Source of the DNA: Selenomonadaceae bacterium | GTDB taxonomy: Bacteria > Bacillota > Negativicutes > Selenomonadales > Selenomonadaceae | Direction: 5' to 3' | NCBI GenBank assembly: GCA_024698045.1 | Contig: JAILRS010000020.1 | Location: 1-64,000 of the forward strand | DNA length: 64,000 nucleotides | In this document: positions 26,662-34,601 of the stretch, piece by piece | Numbering within the stretch: the first letter of the stretch is position 1 | Layout of the letters: every line of letters starts with the position of its first letter | Translations under genes and position numbers: made by a program | The notes under the pieces: model-generated | What the model saw: the letters and a program-made list of their open reading frames with translations, nothing else | Told to the model about the DNA's origin: nothing | Databases searched by the model: none

Positions 26662-27183
26662 ATGAAAGGATTTAAAATCGCCATTGCTACGAAGGATAAA
26701 GAACCTGAAGATTTGATTCTGATAGGCAAAGATGTTGATATTCAATATAATCATGACGATAGCGCGAACGATGAGCAAAAGATTATTGAAAGTGTCGATA
26801 TCTTTTTTGACACGATTGATGATAACGTCAGGAATAAATCAAGCGGAATGCTGGCAAAAATTGAGATAAAGGGAGTAATTCCCCGTGATGAGCCCGAACT
26901 GATGAGAAAATTTCTTAAGTTGAGCGAGTGGGCTCGTGACAATAGTTCCGATACACAATATCGCAATATCTGCATCGCCGTCAAAGGTTCCGATAACAGT
27001 TTTCTGAGAGTTTATTCTATAAAAAATGTGTTTATTGTTGATTATCGTGAAGTATATGTGCTTGATGGTACAAATGGTAAAGATCGATTTGAACTGTATT
27101 TAACTCAAAAAGAGGATAACATGGATAAAATTGAAGTTTTAAAAGATTGGCCATCTGAATGGGATTGGGCACGTAGGGGTTAA
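26662..27183 (+). CDS. Hcp-like inner tube protein candidate
   Basis: 173 residues, the size of Hcp or phage tail tube subunits. It is predicted mostly beta with one central helix: GFKIAIATKDKEPEDLILI, then a region (KIEIKGVIP, PELMRKFLKLSEWARD) that matches the beta-barrel plus single helix plan of tube proteins, where residues such as KI-x-I-x-G lie before a short helix. The C-terminus is basic/aromatic (WPSEWDWARRG). There is no catalytic motif. The strong AAGGAGG site fits a highly made structural protein. Location between the sheath-like and spike-like genes is the main support. Confidence 0.58.
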   Translation: MKGFKIAIATKDKEPEDLILIGKDVDIQYNHDDSANDEQKIIESVDIFFDTIDDNVRNKSSGMLAKIEIKGVIPRDEPELMRKFLKLSEWARDNSSDTQYRNICIAVKGSDNSFLRVYSIKNVFIVDYREVYVLDGTNGKDRFELYLTQKEDNMDKIEVLKDWPSEWDWARRG

Positions 27184-27204
27184 TAAGGAGAGAGGTTATG
27201 CCGG

Positions 27205-28656
27205 ATGCGTATCAGCGGCTTTGAAAATATCTTCTATCTTACAAAATTCAACATAAAGAAAAGTTGTGGGGAACATAGCATTTGTACTTTTTCCTGTTCC
27301 GTTAGCGAATGTGATGAAACTCGTCTTCTAAAACAGACCGGACAAGAAATCCAAATTGTTTGGGAGGATGGGGAGAAAGAAAAGTGCATTTTCTGCGGCA
27401 AAATTGAGGAGATTCAAGTATCCAAACTGCTCCATTCCACAACCGTTGATGTTCGCGCCGTTTCTCTTTCTGTAGCGGAAGATGAAAAGCCGTATACACG
27501 CATCTGGCAAAATCCCGACAAAAAAATGGGCGATATTCTTTCTGCGTCCAAACTGACTTTAGAAGTCTCCGATTTGAAATTGTCACCGGCGTTAAACTCG
27601 CAAAAATACCCTTTGCCCGTTCTGCAAAATCAAGAAACTAACTTTGTTTTCCTAAAGAGAATCGCAGGCTATATGGGTATTCCGCTTTGGGTAGAGGATA
27701 TAAAATCCGGAAAAGGCGGCATCGTTTTGTCGGAAACAATCTCCGATATGACACATGAAATTAAACCCGAAGACATTTTGCGTTATACGGTTTCCAAATC
27801 AAGAAACGGGAAACGCATAATTGCAATAACAACAAAAAAATATTTACCATTTGGTTCCAAAGCTAAAATTTCTCGTGAAGCCAATGAATATGTGATTTGT
27901 GACCTGCAAATCAATCTTGTTCATGAAATCTATGAGTTCACTTATCTATTAGAACCTTATGTATCGTGGAAATATGAAGCATCGAAGTTGCCGCACCTTG
28001 AAAAAACGTTGTACCTTAAGGGCAAAGTTGAAAATAATAAAGACCAAAAAAATATGGGGCGAATTCAAGTTTCATTTGATGGTGTCAATGTGCAAGATAT
28101 GGATAGGGAGCGACTGTGGATATCTTATCAAAGTCCTTATACCGGCTTATCCGGCGGGATTGTATTTTTGCCTGATGTCGGCGATATGGTTAACGTGATT
28201 TTTTCCAATGAGGGCATATATGCAACGGCCGCCTTGCGTGAGAATACTTTGGCCGAGGAGTGCCGCAATGTGTCCGAAAAATATATTGGCAACAATACCA
28301 AACAGCGAATATTTCTTCGGGAAAAGGAATTAAAAATTGCTTCCGGGGACAATACTATTTTGTTGGATAATGAGAAAATCGAACTTGTCGTTGGCGAAAG
28401 CAAGATAACATTAACAAAAGATAAAATAACCTTGCAGCAAGGAAAGACGGAATTTTTGCTCACGAATAAAGGAAGCTATATAAAATCAAACGACAACGAG
28501 ATGGCTTGGAATGAACAGGGGATTATAGGAAAATCAAGTAAGGAAATCGGTCTAATATCAAAAGGGAAAATAAATATCACCGGAAATGGCGAAATCAATA
28601 TTGAAGCCAAAGGAAATCACCTTTCTTTAAATGGTTCGGTGGTAAATATTGGCTAG
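27205..28656 (+). CDS. VgrG / gp5-like spike protein
   Basis: 483 residues. The first ~300 residues match the gp27/late control D plan: early beta barrel (IQIVWEDGEKEKCIFCGKI), a helix-turn around PVLQNQETNFVFLKRIAGYM with GIPLWVED, then an OB-fold domain (KGKVENNKDQKNMGRIQVSF ... LWISYQSPYTG ... VFLPDVGDMVNVIF), the signature order of VgrG and phage baseplate V proteins. The C-terminal ~120 residues are short beta repeats (ITLTKDKITLQQG, EFLLTNKG, INITGNGEINIEAKG) that would build the triple-stranded needle, ending in LSLNGSVVNIG where the PAAR-like tip binds. No enzyme domain is fused. It starts 9 bases after a GGAGAGAGG site. Confidence 0.8.
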   Translation: MRISGFENIFYLTKFNIKKSCGEHSICTFSCSVSECDETRLLKQTGQEIQIVWEDGEKEKCIFCGKIEEIQVSKLLHSTTVDVRAVSLSVAEDEKPYTRIWQNPDKKMGDILSASKLTLEVSDLKLSPALNSQKYPLPVLQNQETNFVFLKRIAGYMGIPLWVEDIKSGKGGIVLSETISDMTHEIKPEDILRYTVSKSRNGKRIIAITTKKYLPFGSKAKISREANEYVICDLQINLVHEIYEFTYLLEPYVSWKYEASKLPHLEKTLYLKGKVENNKDQKNMGRIQVSFDGVNVQDMDRERLWISYQSPYTGLSGGIVFLPDVGDMVNVIFSNEGIYATAALRENTLAEECRNVSEKYIGNNTKQRIFLREKELKIASGDNTILLDNEKIELVVGESKITLTKDKITLQQGKTEFLLTNKGSYIKSNDNEMAWNEQGIIGKSSKEIGLISKGKINITGNGEINIEAKGNHLSLNGSVVNIG

Positions 28657-28667
28657 AGGGACAACAG

Positions 28668-30008
28668 ATGAAAACGATACGTGACGATTTAGAAAAAATA
28701 ATAGGGCAATCGGATATCCCCGATGACTGGAAAAAAATCCTGCAAGAGACTATGAAATCTGTCATAACCCGAAATGATTCGGTTCTTTCAGAAATAAGAC
28801 AAAATGTTTTGCAGGAAAAATCCAATCTTGATTGTGAGTGGAGTCCTAAATGGAATATTGTAACTGCACTGGTTGCGACGAACAGAATTCACGATATGGC
28901 CGGATTTCGTAGCTTATCCTTTGACAAGACAGATAACCTTTTGGGCGAACCGTTACTTATCGACATAACGGGAAATTTTTTTTTAGATTGCTCCTATGAG
29001 GAGACAGTTAACCTTTGTTCAGACGAATATAGTGACGAATATCCATATCGCGGCTATGTTGATATTCGAGGGGAGAAAATACCATTTCGTTACCGGCTTG
29101 CTCATGATTTATACTATGTAAATGATGAGCGCATCCTCTTTAATACTGCGGATATCTATCAAATCAAACGACCGGTAATCTTCTCTCCATACAGCCGACG
29201 TGCGGTAAAGATACAAATTCCTCGGCAATATGTCGATGTAGCTGAGTTATTGGAAGAGAATATTGACGATATGACTCCGTATTTATTAGAGGAGAACAAA
29301 CTCAAAGGAAAACTCGTAACCGATAAGCGACTTATGTGGAATATTCAAACCGCAATAGTGCCATTGCCGCAGTACACCGTGGATGATGACGAGAATACTT
29401 CATTTTTTGCTCCTTACGGAGACAATGAAATCTATCGTTATGAGTTTAGAAACCTCAGAGCAAACGAATTTATTTGCCCGGACGATGATGATTTAAAAAA
29501 TGTCATGACCGCACAAATAACATCCAAAAAAGATGAAGAACGGCAAACAATAACGCTTATTACAAAAAAACAACTGACACATCCGTGTACTTCAATACGC
29601 ATTATTCAAACTCAGGATAATAATTTTTCCGATAACAGTGTTTTCCATAATTATGGTTATAAAGCCGAATATATATGTTTTACCGGGGAAAGATTGCGTA
29701 CACGAGGGGATATTGAGCGTATCTTGTACGGCTTAAAAATGTCGGAAAAGAATTTGATTTGCAGTTTTCAAGGAATTTATGATGAGGGATGTCAGGATTT
29801 CAATGTCATTCAACCCTATAATCGTGAACTTATGTATGGAATTGTAAATAGTCGGCGCGAACAATCACTTTATAAGACTAGGCGTAAGTTCCCAATTTGT
29901 TGCTTGAAGTTTACCGGTAGCAATAAATTCCTTACGGATTATGCCAGCTATGTACTTTCCTTTTTAGAGAATCGATATCCCGAATTCCAATGGGTGGGGG
30001 TGAGGTAA
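28668..30008 (+). CDS. Baseplate wedge-like protein (gpJ/TssF-like candidate)
   Basis: 446 residues, no recognised enzyme motif. The C-terminal ~120 residues resemble the gpJ/gp6/TssF plan: FTGERLRTRGDIERILYGL (the place of the usual R..PG..T..DI motif), a segment with FNVIQPYNRELMYGIV, and a final LTDYASYVLSFLENRYPEF helix. The rest is beta-rich with acidic loops (EENIDDMTPYLLEENKL). It follows the spike gene by 11 bases and is linked to the next gene by a TAATG overlap. I name it a baseplate candidate on order and pattern, not on a clear family hit; public annotations for similar proteins are uninformative. Confidence 0.5.
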   Translation: MKTIRDDLEKIIGQSDIPDDWKKILQETMKSVITRNDSVLSEIRQNVLQEKSNLDCEWSPKWNIVTALVATNRIHDMAGFRSLSFDKTDNLLGEPLLIDITGNFFLDCSYEETVNLCSDEYSDEYPYRGYVDIRGEKIPFRYRLAHDLYYVNDERILFNTADIYQIKRPVIFSPYSRRAVKIQIPRQYVDVAELLEENIDDMTPYLLEENKLKGKLVTDKRLMWNIQTAIVPLPQYTVDDDENTSFFAPYGDNEIYRYEFRNLRANEFICPDDDDLKNVMTAQITSKKDEERQTITLITKKQLTHPCTSIRIIQTQDNNFSDNSVFHNYGYKAEYICFTGERLRTRGDIERILYGLKMSEKNLICSFQGIYDEGCQDFNVIQPYNRELMYGIVNSRREQSLYKTRRKFPICCLKFTGSNKFLTDYASYVLSFLENRYPEFQWVGVR

Positions 30009-30682
30009 TGGATTATTTGTGGCGAAATTATAACCCCATTACACAATATGAATTAGATTTGTCTATGAAGCAATCTACTCCATCCGACGAAATCAGTCTT
30101 CGTAATGGTAACCATGTCGTTATAAATCCCCTTCCACGATTTTCCGGTGTTTTCAAGGCTCTTTTGAAGCGTCAAGATTTGTGGGCAAGCAACAGAAAAA
30201 AAATGAAGGCATTGACAAATTGCCTGTTGCACATTCTCGTACATGCAGACCGAATCAGCGGACTGTCATCGGCGTCAATTCTCGATGATGAACTTGAAAT
30301 TAATTTGCTAAGTGGGAAATATGGCGAACGTATCAAGACTATCTTTAACAATATGAGCCGCGATCGCAAACAAACGGTATTAGATTTCTTGAGAAAACAA
30401 GAACAATCCAAGGGATGCCGATTATATTTTCGCGAAGTGGTTAAGGGCATTTTCCCACAGGCAGGAATGTATTTTTATAAGCCCGATGCTGTTTTTTTGA
30501 TTTATCTTGCGCAGGAAGAAAATGATGTCGACAAGGAATGCATGATTTTGCTTGCGGATTTGTTCCTCGATGTCACAGCTAAATGGCAGATATATTGGCA
30601 TTATCCCTTCGGCATTATCGGGCGAAGACAAACCATGCACATTAATGGCACTAGGCTTTATGGCGCAGGAAAGGATTTATGA
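30008..30682 (+). CDS. Small baseplate-associated protein candidate (TssG/gpI position)
   Basis: 224 residues from the ATG at 30008 (GGGGGTGAGG upstream), overlapping the previous stop by one base. Helical N-terminal half with basic patches (RQDLWASNRKKMKAL), beta-rich C-terminal half ending FGIIGRRQTMHINGTRLYG. The late segment YWHYPFGIIGRRQT is a short conserved-looking motif. I do not recognise the family. Strict coupling to the gpJ/TssF-like gene mirrors the TssF-TssG or gpJ-gpI pairing, which is the only basis for the suggested role. It overlaps the next gene by 4 bases (ATGA). Confidence 0.45.
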   Translation: MDYLWRNYNPITQYELDLSMKQSTPSDEISLRNGNHVVINPLPRFSGVFKALLKRQDLWASNRKKMKALTNCLLHILVHADRISGLSSASILDDELEINLLSGKYGERIKTIFNNMSRDRKQTVLDFLRKQEQSKGCRLYFREVVKGIFPQAGMYFYKPDAVFLIYLAQEENDVDKECMILLADLFLDVTAKWQIYWHYPFGIIGRRQTMHINGTRLYGAGKDL

Positions 30683-32277
30683 TTATGGATAAGATTATTG
30701 GAAAGGAAATCGGCATTGATTTTGGTACTACAACCACTATTGTTTCCTATACCGGAAAGAAACTGGGCAAACTGAAGCAACTCAAATATGACGGTGAAAA
30801 GCTTATTCCATCAGTGCTTTATTTTAAGAGTAAAGATGAATGGGACATTGGGGGAACTGCTGTTACTGAAGCTGAAATTCACCCTTTGGCGGGAGTAGCC
30901 AATTTCAAATCACACCTGTCCGACCCGGAATATGTCTATGAGGTAACGGCAGAAAACGGCGATCAATTCAAGTTGAAGTCCAGAGAAGCGGCCAAGAAAT
31001 TTTTACAAAAGATTATTAAGGGCATGGAAAATACATTGCTCAAGGAATTTGGCAGTCTGGGGGGCACAATTGAACGAGCGGTCATTACAGTGCCGGCTAA
31101 ATTTTCTTTGGTGGCCAAAGGTTCTATCAAACGGGCTGCCCGAGATTTTGGTATGGACGTAAAACTCACCAAGGAGCCGACGGCAGCTGCTACCGATTAC
31201 TTGCACAACTATGCCGAATTCGACAAACCGGGCACGACTATTTTAGTCTATGATTTTGGCGGCGGCACATTTGATGTGTCCGTAGTACAAAGACAACAGG
31301 ACAGTTTAAAAGAAATAGCCACAGGCGGAGATAACAAATTGGGCGGAAATCTTCTGACGAAACGAGTTATGCGCTATCTTATCGAACGCATTGAGGATTA
31401 TTATGCCATCAGTTTCCCGGAAAGCGATGAGGATGCGGAAGATTTGGAAGGGGAAGAACGCCTCGAATATAAACAAAACATAGCCGAAATACGCCGCAAG
31501 GCCAATCAAATGAAAGAGGCTTTGTCGGATGAAACTGAAACCGAAAATGAATTGTATCTGATATTTGGCGGCGAAAAAAAGATTTTCGAGGCATATCTCT
31601 CGCGGGATGATTTTGAGGACATGATTCGCCCCGACATAGAACGTACAGTGGATATCGTACAAAAAACTCTTGCCAAGGCTGTCGAAAAAGGTATCGAGAA
31701 AATTGATACGGTGGTAATGGCCGGAGGAAGTTCCAATGTACCTTTGGCGCGGACTGCTTTGAAGGAAAAACTGCCTCATTTGGAAATTGACCCCGCTACG
31801 AATGCCACATTTCTTATTTCCCGCGGTGCGGCAATTATCGCCGAACGGGTGGAAAAACTGAACAAGATTGCTCTTATCACCAATACGCAAATCGGAACAA
31901 AGGCGAAAGAGGGCACAGTGTTCAATAAATTTCAAATGATTATCGAAGAAAATACTCCTCTGCCGGCCTCCGGCAGCCGGACTTTCTTTCTCGATCACGA
32001 TGGACAGGAAGAATACAAAATTCCCTACTACGAATACGATGTTGATAATTATCCCGGCATGACCAGGACGGATCAGGACGGTATGGAGCAAGTTGATATA
32101 CTGACGGTAAAACTTCCGCACGGACTTAAGAAAAATGACACCGAAATTGAAGTTCGCTTTGATGTGAAAACAGACGGTAACATTGAGATTAACGCCACAG
32201 CCAAGGATAAATCGGGGAATGTTATCAAGGATGGCAGCGGAAATTTGTCGATAAAGCACGAACAAGATTGGGAGTGA
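30679..32277 (+). CDS. Hsp70 (DnaK-like) chaperone lacking the C-terminal lid
   Basis: 532 residues and the most canonical Hsp70 of the operon. ATPase motifs: IGIDFGTTTTIVSYTG (about 10-25), ITVPAKFSLVAKGSIKRAA, EPTAAATDYL, VYDFGGGTFDVSVV (about 191-204) and VVMAGGSSNVPLAR (about 346-359). The substrate-binding beta domain follows (NTPLPASGSRTFFLD ... VEVRFDVKTDGNIEINATA-type end), but the helical lid of DnaK (about 100 residues) is missing, so it ends near the beta domain. That is a system-dedicated Hsp70 rather than housekeeping DnaK (about 610 aa). It sits between baseplate-like genes and two GrpE-like genes. Confidence 0.88.
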   Translation: MIMDKIIGKEIGIDFGTTTTIVSYTGKKLGKLKQLKYDGEKLIPSVLYFKSKDEWDIGGTAVTEAEIHPLAGVANFKSHLSDPEYVYEVTAENGDQFKLKSREAAKKFLQKIIKGMENTLLKEFGSLGGTIERAVITVPAKFSLVAKGSIKRAARDFGMDVKLTKEPTAAATDYLHNYAEFDKPGTTILVYDFGGGTFDVSVVQRQQDSLKEIATGGDNKLGGNLLTKRVMRYLIERIEDYYAISFPESDEDAEDLEGEERLEYKQNIAEIRRKANQMKEALSDETETENELYLIFGGEKKIFEAYLSRDDFEDMIRPDIERTVDIVQKTLAKAVEKGIEKIDTVVMAGGSSNVPLARTALKEKLPHLEIDPATNATFLISRGAAIIAERVEKLNKIALITNTQIGTKAKEGTVFNKFQMIIEENTPLPASGSRTFFLDHDGQEEYKIPYYEYDVDNYPGMTRTDQDGMEQVDILTVKLPHGLKKNDTEIEVRFDVKTDGNIEINATAKDKSGNVIKDGSGNLSIKHEQDWE

Positions 32278-32282
32278 ATTCC

Positions 32283-33068
32283 GTGGAGAATCGAAAGAAT
32301 CTTTTAAACCGATTAAAGGAAATGTTCGGTGATTGCAGCCTACAATCGTTTTTAAAAAAACTGCGGAATTTTTTTAATGGCGGTAATCAAGATAATAGCG
32401 GTAATCAATATAATGGCGTTAATCAATATAATGGCGGTAATCAAGATAATAAAGATGAAGAAAATTTTAAGCCTCTTGATATCAACAGCACCGATGCCTG
32501 GCATGAATATGTAAAGTCATTGAAGAATACTTCGCGTCTTTCGGATTGTCTTTCCGAATTCAATACATTATTGAAAAAAAGCAACATGGCTCCATTTGCC
32601 AAGTCTGTTAGAAACGCTATTGACAAAATTCCTAATTATGTGGACAAGCATTTCAAGGAGCCATGTGATATAAACGAGGAAACCAGCTATGAAACAGCGC
32701 AACAGACGGGAAAGTTTGTCAAAAATGTTTTGTGGGATTTGCTTCGTGGCTGCCACAGCGGCATGAAGTACAGCCAAGGCGAGGAAAAGGTGTTCTATGA
32801 ACCATTTGAAAGACAAATGGAAGATTATTTATCCTCAATCGGCGTATATCGTAAAGACATAGTTTCCGGCATGGATGTGCGTGAAAACGCCAAATGGTTT
32901 GAAACACCTTTTATAAGAGAAACAACGGCATCTGCTCGGTGGGGTAAAATCGACGAGATTGAGGTAATGCCCCATTTTATTCCTTATCACGATGAGTATG
33001 ACAACACTGATGAACTTATATTGAAGGGCGTATGTATTGTTTTTGGCAAAGACAAGAAAAAGGGGTGA
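32283..33068 (+). CDS. GrpE-like protein with Asn/Gln/Gly repeat linker
   Basis: 261 residues from the GTG at 32283 with GGGAG 8 bases upstream (a TTG 15 bases earlier overlaps the previous gene and is possible). After a basic N-terminus comes a 24-residue tandem repeat (four units of a six-residue NGGNQD-type motif), a helical domain, and a C-terminal segment (IGVYRKDIVSGMDVREN ... ARWGKIDEIEVMPHFI ... ILKGVCIVFGK) that resembles the GrpE beta domain: G-K-I-D-E-I-E-V then an arm ending in a V-x-I-V-F strand. The next gene has the same C-terminal pattern, so they are diverged paralogues. Confidence 0.58.
   Translation: MENRKNLLNRLKEMFGDCSLQSFLKKLRNFFNGGNQDNSGNQYNGVNQYNGGNQDNKDEENFKPLDINSTDAWHEYVKSLKNTSRLSDCLSEFNTLLKKSNMAPFAKSVRNAIDKIPNYVDKHFKEPCDINEETSYETAQQTGKFVKNVLWDLLRGCHSGMKYSQGEEKVFYEPFERQMEDYLSSIGVYRKDIVSGMDVRENAKWFETPFIRETTASARWGKIDEIEVMPHFIPYHDEYDNTDELILKGVCIVFGKDKKKG
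32379..32450 (+). repeat. Four in-frame 18-base tandem repeats
   Basis: Units start at 32379, 32397, 32415 and 32433. The consensus is GGCGGTAATCAAGATAAT with changes at four positions (for example AGCG or GGCG-T, and ATATAAT in units 2 and 3). Units 1 and 4 are identical. They code for N-G-G-N-Q-D type hexapeptides, a flexible polar linker. Such repeats change copy number by slippage. Confidence 0.95.
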
Positions 33069-33074
33069 TGGTAA

Positions 33075-34595
33075 ATGGGTTTGAGATGGATTTTTTGGGA
33101 TGATGATGACCTAGCCCGTTTTATTACTCGGACTGTACTTCACTCCCAAAATACTTTCGATAAAATAGTCGTTGAGATTGAACAGCGCATCCCGAATGCC
33201 AATACTCAGGATGATATCAGTGGATTGGTTGAGCCGATGGTTAACGAATATCTTAAAAGGATTCTCGGGGAAATTGGGAAAGATATAGAAAATAAACTTC
33301 GGCAGGATATCTATGAGGAAATCAGCCGTTCTCAGGTAATTTTTGAAAACAAATGGAATAATCGTCTTAATACTATTGAGAACAACCTGAAAAACCATAA
33401 TACGCAGGCGCAGCCGGATGTACCTAATATTGATTTATCACCCCTTAACAATATCAATCAGATTCAAAAAGATATTGAGCAAGTTAAAAAAGATATTGGG
33501 CAATTGGGTTCTGAACAACAAAAGTTTGCTTCGCGACTATGGAATGTGGAGTTTCGAGGGAATACGCCACCTGTTCCGACTATTTTGCATACCGATGATA
33601 ATAGGGCATTAACGGATAAAATCGAAAAACAAAATCTCGAGATTGAAAATCTAAAAAAAGAGCTCACTATCAAATCACAAAAGATTACCGCTATCAACGC
33701 CAAACTTAATTTCTTGTTACAACGAATAACCAAACTGGAAAATCCAAACAGAGATACTGCCCCAAAATTAACCGTTCTGCAACAGAATTCCGCAAATCTC
33801 CCCGAAAAGGTCACACCCTCCTCGGGCACTTCCGAAGCGGTAAAGTCGGAGCCGGTGCAAAAGCCTACCGCTCCATCGATTGGAACGCCGAGCGAAGAAA
33901 AAAAGCCTACCACTTCACAGATTGGAACGCCGAGCAAAGAAAAAGATAACATACCGCCCCCGTCAAAGTCGCAAACTTATTGGATACAATCCTTTTCGTT
34001 GCCAAAGATTTCGACGCCTGTCGCCTATTTCCATGGCGACGGAAAATCTGCGAAAGAAAATTTGGCACAGAGTATCCAAAATATGGATAGCTTGATTACA
34101 TATTTGAGCCAGTCAAAAATTGAGGAACCTGCTCGAACGAGCTTCATGAAAAATCTTAAATCGTGCATGGACGATTTGGAAAAACTTTACGGCAAGTTTA
34201 ATTTTGATGGTTGTGACGCCGATGAGTTATCGGAAGAAATTACCAACGAATTTTTCAAGATTTTAAGCAACAACCTAATGGATAATGTTTTGATAGCTAT
34301 TTACCGTGGAGGTAAATCGGCTGTCGGATATAATGATTTTCTGCAAAAAATAAACGACTACCTGTCGCAGCACGGTATTTACACTCAAGAGATTGTGCCC
34401 GGTATAAAGATTAAGAGGGAAATATTTCCCAATATTGAGCATCCAATCGCCAAGCGCACGGATGTGGCTGCCGATGACGGCAAGATTGACGAAGTGGAGC
34501 TTTTGCCTTACTTCATGTATTACGAAAATGATGACGGCAATCCGGAAACCATACGCAAGCGCGGACGAATTGTGTATCTGAAATACGGAGAGTGA
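33075..34595 (+). CDS. GrpE-like coiled-coil protein, paralogue of the preceding gene
   Basis: 506 residues. Residues ~20-215 are rich in coiled coil (NIDLSPLNNINQIQKDIEQV and IEKQNLEIENLKKELTIKSQ). A Pro/Thr/Ser linker follows (about 245-300) with two IGTPSxEK repeats. The C-terminal domain (LSQHGIYTQEIVPGIKIKRE ... DGKIDEVELLPYFMYY ... RKRGRIVYLKYGE) parallels the end of the upstream protein and of GrpE. The downstream gene encodes an Hsp70-like ATPase 6 bases away, so an exchange-factor/chaperone pair is likely. Compared with GrpE (~190 aa) it is much longer. Confidence 0.58.
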   Translation: MGLRWIFWDDDDLARFITRTVLHSQNTFDKIVVEIEQRIPNANTQDDISGLVEPMVNEYLKRILGEIGKDIENKLRQDIYEEISRSQVIFENKWNNRLNTIENNLKNHNTQAQPDVPNIDLSPLNNINQIQKDIEQVKKDIGQLGSEQQKFASRLWNVEFRGNTPPVPTILHTDDNRALTDKIEKQNLEIENLKKELTIKSQKITAINAKLNFLLQRITKLENPNRDTAPKLTVLQQNSANLPEKVTPSSGTSEAVKSEPVQKPTAPSIGTPSEEKKPTTSQIGTPSKEKDNIPPPSKSQTYWIQSFSLPKISTPVAYFHGDGKSAKENLAQSIQNMDSLITYLSQSKIEEPARTSFMKNLKSCMDDLEKLYGKFNFDGCDADELSEEITNEFFKILSNNLMDNVLIAIYRGGKSAVGYNDFLQKINDYLSQHGIYTQEIVPGIKIKREIFPNIEHPIAKRTDVAADDGKIDEVELLPYFMYYENDDGNPETIRKRGRIVYLKYGE

Positions 34596-34601
34596 AAACA
34601 A

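Noticed and set aside
31306-32265. A 319-codon minus-strand frame
   Set aside because: It is opposite to a canonical Hsp70 gene; it has no ribosome binding site and the protein shows no motif.
30679-32277. Housekeeping DnaK
   Set aside because: It lacks the lid helices, has no dnaJ neighbour, and lies within the injection-type operon.
32379-32450. CRISPR-like repetition
   Set aside because: Units are adjacent 18-base repeats without spacers, and code in frame.
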